From positions 26,657,341 to 26,721,340 of the forward strand of contig NW_019211456.1 of assembly GCF_002443255.2 (NCBI RefSeq): DNA of 64,000 nt, in the 5' to 3' direction. Below are positions 11,021 through 23,936 of the stretch, in pieces. A model generated the notes under the pieces. That model worked only from the letters and a program-made list of their open reading frames with translations. It searched no databases and had not been told where the DNA came from. The translations under genes were made by a program, and so were the position numbers. The DNA comes from Varroa destructor (taxonomy: Eukaryota > Arthropoda > Arachnida > Mesostigmata > Varroidae). Position 1 is the first letter of the stretch, and each line of letters starts with the position of its first letter.

Positions 11021-14000
11021 CGCATGTGTATAAGTAGGTGTCTAATTAAACACTGTTTAACAGTATTGCTGCTGCCGTCGGCAACATATAACATGGAGAT
11101 TTTGAGGACATTGTTGGGATAATCTTATGCCTGAATAATATTGTATCCACATGCAACATCGTCGAAGAGGATAATTATTTATGCCTTTAGAATCATCTAT
11201 AACCGCGACAATTATATGGGCTTCAGTGCCTTCAAGTTGGCTCTGCAGAACGGTACGCCGATGGCTGCGATTCCTCCTCATTTTTTAAACAAAAACAGTT
11301 TGTACACCAACAAAATACACTGTGCCGCGGACCTATGATAAATGAATCATAAGCTTTTGACTATAACATCGTCTTGTCTGTTCATAGCGACAGCGCATCT
11401 TATTGAAAGCACGTTTTTCTTCTAGCTTTGTTGAACGACCGACTTTATCGCACCAAATCATTATCGTCGTCTACAAGCCTCCTCTGGCTTATATGACTCA
11501 AGTTTGTCCTTTGTGACAACAGCACAGGTGTCTTCAATTGATGTTTATTCGAAAATGAATAAACACGAATCCATAGCGTGAAGCCTTATCCTTCCCTTAT
11601 AGAAAAAAAACTATGTACGGTTCATTGTCAGTTTTCTTATGAGCCGATCAGAGTCCGTTTTCGATTATCTATAATCGAGACAAGCAATTTATAGATTCAT
11701 TTGAACAGGTTAATTGATGCGTGATCCTTAGCTCGCCATTAGTTTTACGTTGGCGGAGGCTTTGATAACTCGAAAAAACGCTCACAATAGCAGTAATGTT
11801 GCCATTGTAGTTTTAAGTAATATCTTATGATACATCGGTGTAATGGCTTGGACCGCGCTGATTGGACCAGCGATTGAGAAGACAGACGACTGCTGGTTCC
11901 AGCGCCGCTAACGACTCAATCTGTAAGATTAAACAAAAAATAAATTGCCGGAACACTCTGAGCAGTGTCAATCAATAGCTGACTTTCTTTGTTGACTCAC
12001 GACTTAAGTAATGGTTAAAGATACGCTGCGAACTAGCTATGCATTAGTCGCCTTTTCGTTCGATGGGTCAGAGAAAAAAAAGTGTACATCTTTCCAGCTG
12101 AAAAATTTTCGTCGCGTTGGAAATCAAAAGGGTAAATGATGCAAAGGTTTTTAAGGACGTGATCAGCGTGATTGGATAAAATTAAGCAGCGATGGAAAAA
12201 AAATGTGTTACGTGTCAAATGTATAGGAAAAAAATCCTGTGCCTGATTAGGTTGACATTGGCTGTGGCAACGACAGTTGAGGGACTGGCTGGAAGTTATA
12301 GTAACAATAAGCAGAATCACAACTTGGAATTTCTTTCTGTCTAAATGATCAGCAATAGCAAAGTCAGCTTTAAAATTAAACTGGATACGACTGGTTGTAA
12401 CTACGACTCGAAGCCTGTCAACGGGTCGACTTCAAGCGAAGATGACGTACACCGAGAGCCTCATTGGCACGCGGCAATTCGTGTGACGTTTTACTGGTAA
12501 ATGTTGACCAAAATCTAAAACAATCACCTGGCAATCTATGCACGTGTAGGCCAAAATAGAGTTTTATAAGATAATAAGATTCGTAATAGGAAACTAAGCC
12601 GTCTCTCATACGACCACTTGTCTTTAGTTGGAAGGAATACTCCATGCGATCGTTGTATTGATCTTCGCATATGCACGGGTTTATTTAACCCTACAGTTCT
12701 CCCAGCGGGAGCTGCGGCCTTTTTATTCTAGAGAAACACAGACGCAGGAACGTTTCTAGTTGTTTGATGCCAAGCGCAGGTTTCTGCTGAGAACAAAGAT
12801 CCTTATGCATAAATTTCACATAAATCTGTAAACTTTGCTCTAAGTACGCTACTGCTAACTCATATCGCTGGGTCAAAATGTTAGTTCAGTCCGATATGCC
12901 ACTGTGATCCAAATATGCTACTTTGTTTACCTTCGAAAGGCTGCAAATACGTCTCATGTATGAATGCTTTGTCCTAAAACCTAACCTTATCTATTTAACT
13001 TATTTTAATTTAATCTAATAAAGCTTATTTAATCACTTACGTTTTATAGTAACTGATCCATTCATTGCTTATCTAATATTTATGCTAAAACCGATTGAAT
13101 AATACGGTGCGGTAGAGAAATGTTTAGTAGAAACAGCATAAAAACGGCCGATAAGCCCATCATTTCTGGGCGTTGGGAACTCGCATATGGGCGTTTGTTA
13201 GGAGGCCATAACAACGACGTGTTCGCATGCTGCCGATATTTCGAGGTGACAAAGTACAGTTCTATTTGGAAATCCTCTTTTTCTAATCTCTTATAGAAAT
13301 GCGCGTATATCGTTATACGAGAAACGGTTGTATGTTGATACAAGCTTTTACAACAATTATGGTTTATCAACAACAGAATATACTGCAACTCCCCATCAGC
13401 CGAAGTTATCCTTCACCTAAAGAAATATACGCTTAAAGCATTTGTCTAGAATTCATTCACGTGTTACTCTGAGCTAGTAATGGTTATAGGGTTAGGTAAA
13501 CATGAGGCATGCCAAAAGCGCTGCACTGGTTTATATCAGCGCTTCATACAATTGAAAACAATTTCACTGGAAGGAAGTATACGGTGATGCCAAGCCAGCT
13601 GACAATGGCAAGCTAGATCTGAAAGGAGAGCTTCTAAAAGCATTTTTTCAGAGAGGATAATTACGTTTGATCCTTTTTTCATCGCCTAATATATACTCAC
13701 ACGGTCCTTCAGACTTAATCGCAATATTCTGTCCAAGGCCAGAAATTGTGGCGATTTGTTTTTCTCAAGGTACTATTATTGGCCTGGTGTTTAGGTCCGC
13801 CGGCCTCCAATGACGCACACCGGCTTAAGGACAAAGTTACACTCTTTAATGCTAATTGCTGCTGTTATTTTTCAGCCCTTTATATGTTTTTTAAATAGAA
13901 CCAACGTAGTCTACGAAAAGCCTGCGTTTCAGGCTATCAGAAAAAAGGATGCTCTTAAAAACTATAAAAATAACTTCTAGAATTGTTTGAACAAGTGTAG

Positions 14001-16149
14001 TATAGTAGATGGCTATTTTTAGCAGCTACAAAGAGATCCATATTTGTCGATAACCTCTAACTTACTTGCTATATCGTTTTTATTTCACTTAGATGGTAAG
14101 AAGGGCCTTATGAAGTACCGCTAATGAGGACAGCACGAAAATAGACAACAGTAAACGTTTGCTGACGGATGTTTGATACATGAAATTGTAAAGATTTCCC
14201 TAGATACACATAACAAGAGTCTAGCACAACAGTAGAATCAACGTTTTTATAATGACTATGTTTTAAAGCATGTAGATTCTGCGTAAGTGTGCACAATATC
14301 AGTCTCAAAAGAACAATATTGTTAAAGTGGAGCATAGGATAATTTTGTGCATAAAAATTATCAAGTGCTGCTCTTCTACGTTGACGCTTACAATAAGATT
14401 GGTTTGAAAATCGCTCAAAAGTCACGAGTCGTGGACGGACCTCACTAACGTTATTACGTGTATACTTTTATGTTTTCATACATAGAATTTTCTTTTTTGA
14501 AGCCCCATCCTTCAAGGCACTGCTTTTACATCACTAGGTGGCTGCTGAGAGAATACCATAGACGTGGATGCTTTCTGTTCGACAAAATGCCATATGAATT
14601 GTTAACGTGTGCTTGGCTCTAGCCCTTCGGGGCATCATCTGTGCATTAATTCTTAAGCGTAAGCTGTCTATAGTCGTTTGACCTCTATCCGTAACTTTAT
14701 CTTTGAGGAAAAAGGCGTTGTTTGCCAACGCTAATTTATACGAGAAAATATACGCTCCACGTAATGTAAATGGAAGGCTTCAAGGCAAGACATGTTTTGA
14801 ACTTTTGCTTATGCTGGCAGTGTAATCGATGCGTCGTCTACAATTAGACATACAGCGGGCCGAAGTGTGTGCAAACTATAAACAACTTAAAACCTTTTTT
14901 TCAATAAGAGCTTGAGCTTGCCATATTAAACTGTACATATAAGCGCTTACTTCTGGCTACGCAACGATTCCGTCCCGGAATACAAGTATAACTTTTAATA
15001 ACTGCTAATTTGTGCCTGTTGTGCATATACAATGCACGCCCTAACAAATATCTTACCACCTGATGGTGTTGCCTAATCTGTGCTATCATTCAGAATAGAA
15101 GATACCCCTGAACGGGTAGGATATCGGGTTGTAGAGCACACTGACATACCAGTAACTGATTAAATCCAACTTTATTCCAGGACCATCTATTCTGAAAGCT
15201 ATATCATAGCATATCACATATGTTTTTTATACCAACGACCCAATTTTTAGGTCCTTGTTTCTTTTATCACGGTGGTGTTTTTCCAGATTACGTGACCCAG
15301 GTACCTATACATCCTTTGCGCAGTAGCTTGTGGAGGAATTATAATACGTTTAGTATGTTTCCAGTATGTAATAATATGTTTAGCTTAAACTATTAGGCCA
15401 GCCCGTAGATATTTTAGTGTTAACGCCGCCGATAACTCGCTCGGCCTACTCACCATATATTACAGTCAAATAAGCCAGTTCTTTTAAAAGCAAACGACAC
15501 CGGTTCGTGTAGCGTCGCGATAACGAAGTTCAAAAAAACTGTGACTACAAATTGATTGCACACACATAATTTAGTAAACAAACACCACAAACGAGTTTCT
15601 TGTATATGTCTCCTACGTAGCAAAACATCTAAGATTTATTCGTGGACATAATCTTCGAATCAGTCATTTTTTTAATAGGTATCAGATACTTAATAATTAA
15701 GTCAAATTAGTCTTTCATTCTGTTATACTCGCTGAGTTGTACATCGCCAAAAAGGTTTAAATACAGCAGTCATCGTTAAGCAAAACCTACAATAGACTTT
15801 AATTACTTTTTTACGCAGATTAGCGCACGTATTATAGATACACATGACCTTCACTTGGTCTAGCTGCAGTATTAAACAGGCCCACACGTGCCTAGACGCT
15901 GTTCATAGGTTTTAGCAGAATTGTCCAGACATAAGAAGTTGTTCTTTCATAATGCTTATAAGCCGTGATCAGTTTCCATAATGAATCTTTACCTAATGTT
16001 CGCCAGTTTCACTAAGATACGCTTTCCACTAGCTTACCACTTAATTCTGATGCTATATACTGAAATACTGTGCAATTCCCGGTTCAGCAGTAGTTCCCGT
16101 AACCGTCAGCGTTGTCCTGTGGTCTCGACCATGAGCCTCACTTCCTCGT
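11021..16149. other. Unassigned AT-rich DNA
   Basis: Chance-level frames only (for example minus 13080-13388 and 14108-14425). An extremely A/T stretch lies at about 12985-13035. The CCAGCTG at about 13596 has too little flanking match to family A to call. Confidence 0.5.
11542..11565. repeat. 9-bp hairpin, 6-nt loop
   Basis: TGTTTATTC (11542-11550) pairs with GAATAAACA (11557-11565) around GAAAAT. Confidence 0.7.
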
Positions 16150-16287
16150 ATGCCGCTAGTCGTAATTTCTTCCGCGCCACCTGTCGGTACAGTTGTGAGG
16201 AAAATTGCTTTTCTTTACTTCTTATCTGTATTACTTGGGCCTGTTTTCGTGACTGTCTACTTGGAGGTCCCTCGACGGCAGTCGAAG
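16150..16287 (+). CDS. Candidate exon with hydrophobic segment, ending at a donor motif
   Basis: The plus frame starts at ATG 16150 and carries a strongly hydrophobic stretch (IAFLYFLSVLLGPVFVTVYL) followed by E-V-P-R-R-Q-S-K. It is cut at AAG|GTAGGT (donor GT at 16288-16289). An overlapping frame from the ATG at about 16131 is also open, so the reading frame is uncertain. A perfect 9-bp hairpin lies across the donor. Family not recognised; length within chance. Confidence 0.2.
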
Positions 16288-16289
16288 GT

Positions 16290-16310
16290 AGGTGGTCTAG
16301 AAGACCACCT
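16290..16310. repeat. Perfect 9-bp hairpin, 3-nt loop
   Basis: AGGTGGTCT-AGA-AGACCACCT begins two bases inside the donor-like GTAGGT of the candidate exon at 16150-16287. If transcribed, the stem would cover part of that splice site. Confidence 0.85.
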
Positions 16311-16530
16311 CACATTGGTAGAGATTCTTCTAATGAAAAGGCTTTCCTGGGATAAAACCGTTCTGTTCTTCTACCTCAAGAACCGTGCGCTTTCAACCTT
16401 TAGAAAGAACAGTCAATTTCAGGACAGTGCCATCTTTTGTTCGCCTTCTGCCACCTTAAAGCTCGCACCATCGTCACGGCTCCTGCAGTAATTTATACTA
16501 AAAGCAAGAAGAGGAGTCTTTGGATAAGTC

Positions 16531-16661
16531 AGGTGGCTTCAGGCCACATTAACCTAGGTTCAAACCCAGGCATAGACGGACTTCGTTTCGTGTTGGGAGC
16601 CAGCTGTTTAATTGAAGGCTTAACGGCGACACCGCACGTAAAACCAGAAACATAGAGGTCA
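16531..16661 (+). repeat. SINE-like repeat, family A, well-preserved copy
   Basis: B box GGTTCAAACC at 16557-16566, then CAGGCATAGACGGACTT, GTGTTGGGAGCCAGCTG, GGCTTAACGGCGACACCGC and CCAGAAACATAGAGGT. The element extends upstream through AGGTGGCTTCAGGCCACATT, the tRNA-like side. It aligns without large gaps to 10905-11020. This and the 10.9 kb copy best define the family. Confidence 0.65.
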
Positions 16662-17350
16662 CACGAGCCTTGCCATGGCAAATAACGTAGTTGCGCACCA
16701 CAGACCGAATACGAAAAATTAATTATTTTGATGTTTGCTGGCAGGTAGTATATCATCGATGAATATTCGTTTGACTATTAACATAATTCACTTTGTAACT
16801 TAATTCGCGTGTTCTTTGAATCACAGCCATTAAAAACATATTTGAGGGGGCTGATCAGATATTGCCACCTCTGTCGGTTATTAAACAAGTAGCCACCATT
16901 AGCAACCCTCCTAATTGTAAGTGAGATATGTGCTATTTTTTGACAACAACTCGATAGCTAAGTTGTAGAAATAGGACTTCATAAATGGCCTAGCTTGAGC
17001 TAAATTGTCCATTTGGCCTGTAGTGAAAATTGTACTATTATGACGTTTATCTAAGGACGATGTCACCATCTAAAAGCTTGCCAGCTTCACCTTGTAATAT
17101 ATTATAAAATATTAAATGTTCGTATAATGCTTGGGTCGAAGTTGTAGCTCGGAAATGAAAATAAATAAGAACGGACCTATTAGATAATGTATTTCTATTA
17201 AATAGCCTATTCTACCGCGCGACCTAAATCCTAATTAAAAACCAATGTAACGGCCCAATCAGTTTTAGGTCGTTGGCGCCATTTATATGATAAATAAAAT
17301 ACTCGTCTCACTTATTTAGATATGGCAGCTTAAAGTTATCTAGCGACGCC

Positions 17351-17368
17351 TTTTTTTTTTTTTTTTTT
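17351..17368. repeat. Poly-T run, 18 nt
   Basis: Eighteen consecutive T on the plus strand. Could be the poly-A tail of a minus-strand retroposon, but no retroposon body is recognisable to its right. Confidence 0.95.
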
Positions 17369-17437
17369 ATCACACATACTAACGAAATTCGAAGGGAATT
17401 CAAAGTTAGCTACCAGACCGGAATTTCGTTTATTTAG

Positions 17438-17623
17438 GTGGTGCCTACTCACTTATCCGTTCGCCGGACTGAAATAGGCCCAGTTGTCAAACGTTGGGAA
17501 GTTAATCGCACCGGATCCTGCAAACTGATCTACTTCGACAGAGTGATTATAATGCTAAGGCCAATATTTTCAGTAAATGCTATTGTTTGTGCATCTGGCA
17601 GGGTAGCATTAAATATGTGGCAG
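17438..17623 (+). CDS. Candidate internal exon, 62 codons, phase 0
   Basis: The open stretch is bounded by an acceptor-like TTCGTTTATTTAG|GTG and a donor-like CAG|GTGGGT at 17624. Its length is an exact multiple of three. The translation includes KRWEVNRTGSCKLIYFDRVI, with an N-glycosylation sequon, and then a hydrophobic run. The frame stays open past the donor until 17749. I recognise no family. An 18-T run (17351-17368) lies about 70 bases upstream, too far to be the polypyrimidine tract. Confidence 0.2.
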
Positions 17624-17749
17624 GTGGGTGATTTTTTTCTAAATCTACTTACAAAAATCAGAGTTTTCCTCGGGACCCTTGGAGAGCTGTTAGCCGAGCA
17701 AGCCATTACAATGTCAATATTAGAAACCACCTTGTGGAACGATTCCTAA

Positions 17750-20479
17750 TTTAGCGTAATCAATATATCCTGGACAGGACGCAAGGGCATTCGATTTTAT
17801 GTACAGCCAATTTAAAGTCTCGTGCAATGTCTACCTGAGCGATTTGGATTATATGAATAGGCTTATTCGAGAATCCTGGAGAAGGTCGTCGGGATTCTTC
17901 CGACCCCTATCGTTCAAAACAAGCTATCTTAAGTCGAGTATTTTAAAAGCAACTCAATTACTCGTTGTGTTGATGTGACTTTATTGAAGGAAATTTAAAT
18001 AGTTACTGGCGCTGAGGTAAACGTCGCAAGGAAAAAATACAACTTTTTTTAGGGAATACTTTTGCCTTCTTTGCGTATTGGAATATTGAGAAACAAATAT
18101 CTGACCCGATAAAAACAAATGAGAAACTTTGATTTCAGAAAACGTTAGAAACTAATTGTTCAAAGTGCGTATATTTATATTACTACCTCTAACCAGTGCT
18201 AGGACGCAGGCTTAATGATTAGAGTTAAGCTTTAAATGACCAGAGCCTTTTTTTTGTTCCACTAATTCGACTTAGCAAACTGGGCGGGATTGTTGTAAAT
18301 ACATTCTCAATATCCTTTTTTTAGTTCGGTGACATTGTTCTGACAACCTTGTACTCCAGTTGTTTGTGATTATAATAACACGACGATCATACGCTGTTAT
18401 CGTTGTTAAAACACCTATTCGCTGTCATGAGTTCCCTCAAGCTCTCCTAAGGTCAGCAATAACATAAGTTTTAAGTTGTAAACATCTAGCCCTTGAAATA
18501 ATTAATAATAATTTTCATCACGTTTGTTACTTTCTAATTGCAAGTTTCAGCTCATCTAAAGAAAGATATTTTTGCTGAAATCTGGCAGCTGCCATACATA
18601 AGCAAGCTTTCATCTGCACGAACATATTATATGCATGACAACTTGAAGCATTTTATAAATTGCTTTATATGTGACCACATCTCATACAAACTAGCCTTAT
18701 TTCTAATTAAGAACAGTTGCAGCGGCAATAGTGAGAAGTATAAACAAAAACGACAGAAACGATAGTTTGCTCTAGGAGCCCCCGATTGATGACATGCACT
18801 CATATGGATATATACATACACATCCGTTCATTTTTTGATTATCCTTAACAATCGGCGTACTAAATAACGCGCACTCACACATTGTTATTATATTAAGTAT
18901 TGGGAATATCTATTACGAGTAGTCATGTATGCTTCATGTTCAATTTAGGCAGATCTTTTTGCTATCGATAGACACAAAATTGGACGATCGCAGAACGGGA
19001 TGCCAGAGCAGATAGTTGATGCCAAGTTACTATGCCAATGATGTGTACGCCTTTCAAATGATAAATGTGGGCACACACGTGCAATACAGCTATGCTCATT
19101 TCTAAATTTGCTATTATCCGAATATCCGGTAACCAAAATTAAGCTCATACGAGAATCTTAGGATTTAATACGCTACGGATATAAACGACATAAACGCGTT
19201 CGTCCGTTGAAATGCAACGCACCCGTACCTGTAAAAGGGCAGATATATAAGTCTCATGCTAAGCGTATGTAGACCAGTATAACTTTGCGCACCGTTTTTG
19301 GCCGTCGTTAGCTGAATGGGGGTCACGAGTTTCCCTCGCAATGACCTTTTCGAGGTATTCAATTTAATCAATGGTTCTTCGACTGGTGCAGTACTCAAAG
19401 CATAGGCCTTCCAATAGCGGGGTGATCATAATAGATAAACCTGTTTTGCTTCCAGCGGTTTGCGTCGTCTGGGTCAAGTTCACAGATTTTGTCAAAAAAA
19501 CAGTCACCCATTAATGGACTAGAGCTTTTGCACAAGGCACGTAACGTACAAACTTGTTCTTGTAAGGGAAAACGAATTGGAGCCTGAGATTAGCTCTGGC
19601 TACTCGCGAGTACTGCCTTGAAAACTTCAAGAAAACGTGTGAAATACATCCTCTGTTTACAAACCCATCCTACAAACTCAAGCACTGGACAAATTTATGA
19701 AGAAAAATATTGAATGGTGTATCGTGTACTAAATGCATATATTTAATTTGTTTCGGAAAGTGCAAAATATAGTTGTGCTTGGCAGGATAGTATTTGTACA
19801 AAGTGTAAAATAAATCGGCTTGCTGTTTACCGGCGCTGCATATACCGACTACGAATTTACTTTTTTGTCAGTCTTCCAATCGAATTCCGTAGCGGATCAA
19901 CAATTTCAGGCAAACGCCTCTGAGTAAAAAAAAAGTACCTGTTATTTCCCTTAGCTAATTTTCCTAACAATAACTCCACTAGCTTCATTAAATAAATCAC
20001 TTAAGAAAGTTAATTGTCTCTTTCAACTTATAGGAAGTTCATTGACGACCCTATAGAGGCAAGTCGTTCGGTCCTGCATCCGTCCACAAGCAAATATATA
20101 CACTTATCCGCCCTCAAACATAAAACTGAGTGGGTAGGATGGTCGGTTTAGGTAAGCTAGGACGTGCGTTCACCGCTTATGATTATTGTTAGTCTTACGC
20201 TACTTGTTTCGTTTCTTCGTCCTGTACATTGTTAGGCTGTGGTCTCCTCATAGTCGGCCCCTTAAGCAAGCTCATCGTTGTTACAGGATGGCACGTGTAT
20301 CTATAAGAAGAAAGGTAAAAAGTCTGAGGGCTGTTATTCGCTGGCGAATGATGTTTCCTGTTTGGATACATGTGCGTGTTTGTAGTTACTGAATTGCTTT
20401 AACAAGCCTTCTTTTTATTTAGCTGAGCTTTTACCCTACCTATCGATCCGTAAGCATTGGGCAGCAAACGCACGTGCCG
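17750..20479. other. Unassigned AT-rich DNA
   Basis: I see nothing supportable here. The short frames at 18538-18821, 18945-19398 and 20186-20392 overlap on both strands or lack motifs. Confidence 0.5.
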
Positions 20480-20960
20480 TTTAAACCAGGCTATAGCCTC
20501 TCTTCTTGCCAGCGAGCAGCGAGGAACAGGGAGAAACACTGAGGACCCTTGCCGACTTCCCCAGGTGCGATAACCGAGATTAGGTCGACGGCTAGGCTCA
20601 TGTCAGTGACGGAGCTCGTAGTGCTCCGTGTGTGAGGGAGGTGGGATAGTGGATTCGAGATAGGAAAAATTGTCGCTGTTAGTTTCGCTGCGCTAATGGG
20701 CCGCCTTGTATGCCTGCTTTGTCGCTCATCGTGTACCAGACGTATGTATGTATAGAGCAATGATGCCCGTCAAACTGGTTGCTGACTCGGCAATCTCCAT
20801 ACTCGTGACACGAGGTAAGATGAAAGGTAAGGGTGCCGTGACGGCTCGTTCGTGCTTTTCGCACCTCTTGTTAGCTTCGTTAGCGGAATGGTTAGCTTCG
20901 TGGAAGCAGGAAAAGGTACGAAAGATATCTTGTGTGCAAAACGCACATGCATACGTATGA
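20480..20960 (+). other. GC-richer block with strong donor motifs (possible promoter/first exon)
   Basis: This block is noticeably richer in G and C than its surroundings and is open in several frames on both strands, as expected when stops become rare. On the plus strand it contains GAG|GTAAGA (GT at 20815) and AAG|GTAAGG (GT at 20827), both close to the consensus splice donor. An ATG in the same frame as the first donor lies at 20763. A 5' exon of a plus-strand gene is a reasonable guess. I find no acceptor or continuing coding exon and no named promoter element. Confidence 0.25.
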
Positions 20961-23624
20961 TATTGAACGACACCATAATCGCTAACATGATGGAAATACA
21001 AAAGACTTTTATGCGTCAGGGGCGAAAGTGACGAAATGTGAGTAGCTTTCAAAGGCAGAACAACGCGGTGCAAGCAATGTATAGTCTGGACTGTGGAAAT
21101 TCATCGTTTCGTCTGCTAAAGTGTATTAGCTTATTTGATATACAATAAGCTGGTACAACTGGTGTTGGCAGCAGGCTTTCGTCTTTCGGAGATGCTAATA
21201 TAAATATTGTGTGAATATTTATCAATAGACTGCGTTATCTGGTCTCGAATAATTGGATCTTCGATGAGGAAATTGATGCGTTCATACACCCTAATGATCT
21301 AACGCTTCCTCGATTATGAAATATAGTCCCTACGCTCGCGTAGGCATCGATGATCGCGTAAACCTCAATGGTGAAAAATATCATAAGTTATACTGCTATA
21401 AAATATATCCTGTATTGTCTCGAAAATAACATAACTGATTGGCGGACGTTGGTTACGATTTACGGAATGAGCTTCACTGAAAGCTTTATCGTAGGTGTAA
21501 TGTAAGGACGTATTCAATGGAGGGCAAAAACAATACGGCAGCCGATTTCTATTCCGAGACCTGAAAGATCTCGGTCTTCGTTTTCATTAGAAGTTCGTAG
21601 AACATAGATATTCCGCTTTACTTTATTTATGAATAGCGTTGTGAATATTTAATGTTCAGAGATGAAGTAACCTCTGAAGGGTTCTATACTGGGCTAGATA
21701 GCAAAGTGAATATTGCCGAAAAGAGCTACTTGTTCGAACATGATTGCCATACGTAATTCTATTCTGCCATAGTAATTATATAATTTGTTCGTTCATTATA
21801 TTGTCAGTCGTCGCTAACGTATGTCGCTTTGCAGGGCTCGAATCTGCACCTTGTGATTTTGTATTCTGAGGATGAATTTAGACAAATTTCCAAGTCTGCC
21901 TTTTTCTTACCGTTAACGGTAATCTGCATATATACAAAAGGGTGCCCGTTGCGTTGAACATAGCTTGGAGGGAAGATTTGCAAGAAAAAATCCCCGTATT
22001 TAAATACCGTACATCGAACGTTTACTACCGACGTAAAGTATCTTCTTTTGTTTGTTCCTTTGCACATCGACCAGTGCAGCTGTGCTTGAGCCCGTCTAAT
22101 ACAGATCTGAGCAGGTGGTCTTAAGACAACGTTTGCACAAGTCCTATCTTTGATAAAGAAGAAAGTTATGGTCATAAAGCCTTTTCGTTTCGTGATCCAC
22201 GTCACAGAACGATTCAGATCTATTAACTTGTACACCACAACAAGTCTGATGTACCCTGAAGTTCCTAATACACCCTGACCTTTTTAAAAACAAATTATAT
22301 ATAGATATAATATTATAGCTAATGATTCGAAGTATAATTTTCAGGCTGGGTATTTGTTTTTATGGTCTCTTACCAGATGCCAAATATTCATTCGGGAAGT
22401 GACGATGTTTCTAGAACGTATGGAACTTACTGCCTCTTTTAAAATTTCGGTACTGTATAATATTCTACATTCCGGGGTTGCATGGCAACAAACGGTAGGT
22501 AATTATCTATTTGCTTTTTCTAGTTTAATGACATACGTTACTTGATAAAGCTATATGATTAAAAGATTTAAAACGTAAATGACCTTGTATCACACTAAAA
22601 TGTTCTTATTTGACTCCTTTCCCCGTTTCTATCGGTCGATAGCGGCTTTCGATTCAAAATATAACGCAAGCACTTTGTGGCCAGAAAAATATGATTGGAA
22701 TAGAGAAATAGATATAATTTGTATCACACTCTCGGTCACTGGGTGCGATTGTTCGCTCCACATACACTATCGTTTTCAGTGAAAGGTATGAGGTTTTAAA
22801 ATTATAATGTGATTTGCTTGACATTTGCGATCTAGCCCGTAACAGGATCGTGGATCGGCCAGTAAAAATGCAGTTTTAGTCGTCGTTCATGGCCTTGGAA
22901 CGTAACTACAATTGAGATAACTTCGTAGATCTTCCCTTAAATGAGTGCGTGGTCTTTCCTCAAGTGAGATGACGACTAACTTTTTTCGACCCGGGACGTG
23001 CTATCACTTAAAAAAAGGTTGGGTTTCGATGTAAGCTGGTGCTGCCTGACCAAAGGTGATGTCGGCTCATGTTGTTGGTTGCAAGAAAGAAGGCTATTGT
23101 TAGCACGTTATCAATATATAATCTGAGATATGTGACTATGCCTTGAAGGTAAATACTCATCTTTAGATTTTGGTCGTTGGAGACCTCGTACGAAGTTTAA
23201 TGTTTTGTTTCGTAATTCTAGGATATTACAAACAAAATCGAATGAACCTATTATGCCTTTGCAAGTTCCTTGACTGAACTTGAAATGCAATTTATTATCA
23301 CCTCGCACGTACGTACATACTTCCAGTGGATGTCTGATGACATGATGGCTAAAGTGAGTTGTTGGTTTCTAATATAAAGGCGACACTAAACGTAATCCTT
23401 TTAATAACTTTGTTGCTTTGAAGCATAGTTATACTTAGTTGTTAGCTTTCCTCTACAAATGTAAATATTGACATGGGGTATGTTGCTACAATCAAAGCAT
23501 CGTGGCCGCTACACAAATAGCCCCTTAAATAAGAATGCTTTATAATAATAAATATAGTTAATAAACCGCGTAAATCTTTCAACCGTCGAACAATTTTCGC
23601 TACAACACACGGCATTTTTCTTAT
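20961..23624. other. Unassigned DNA
   Basis: Holds the 144-codon minus frame 21804-22238 (no family; its end overlaps the tRNA T-arm-like sequence) and small plus frames at 22354-22782 without motifs. Confidence 0.5.
21800..21850 (-). repeat. Isolated tRNA T-arm-like sequence
   Basis: The minus strand reads GCAGATTCGAGCCCTGC (plus 21831-21847). This has the form of a tRNA T stem and loop with a B box, one base off consensus. No convincing A box precedes it. It lies at the end of a 144-codon minus-strand open frame (21804-22238) that I regard as chance or repeat-derived. Confidence 0.3.
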
Positions 23625-23936
23625 GTGCGTAGGGTTTTTAGAAACATTGACTCAGGTCAAGCATCAGGCCTTGATGGACACTGGATGAGTGGCGCTTCTT
23701 GCGAGTTGTGTCTCTGCCTACTTGGCTCTTGTTGCTCTATAGAGTTTGTCCAAAAAGCAGTGGTTAAAGACGGACGCACCAATTGCTCACAAACCAACGA
23801 AAAAAACTATGGCTTGCTAGATTATCATTCCAAGGATCCGCCGAATCAAATGCATAGGCGATACTATGCCATCCAGAAAGTCAGTCTTAGGGTACCATAT
23901 TCGTTTCAAAATATCTGCTACACGCTACACAAATAG
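23625..23936 (+). pseudogene. LINE reverse-transcriptase-like relic
   Basis: The translated plus frame contains, in the expected order, features of the N-terminal part of a non-LTR reverse transcriptase: a SGQASGLDG stretch (compare the common KA-GPDG motif), then A-S-C-E-L and about 20 residues of L/C-rich sequence ending S-I-E-F. After that comes V-V-K-D-G-R-T-N followed by an N-Y motif, like the usual 'P-x-x-K-x-G-x-x-x-x-x-N-Y-R-P' block. Spacing fits the Jockey/CR1-like order, but several family residues are lost and no catalytic YADD region is visible downstream. I infer a degraded fragment about 100 codons long; it could still be coincidence. Confidence 0.4.

Noticed and set aside
13560..13625. 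Another family A SINE copy around GCCAAGCCAGCTGACAATGG.
   Set aside because: Only the short AGCCAGCTG word and scattered bases match; no B box or tail.
21804..22238. 144-codon minus frame.
   Set aside because: Length is close to the chance maximum, there is no recognisable motif, and its C-terminal codons overlap a tRNA T-arm-like sequence.
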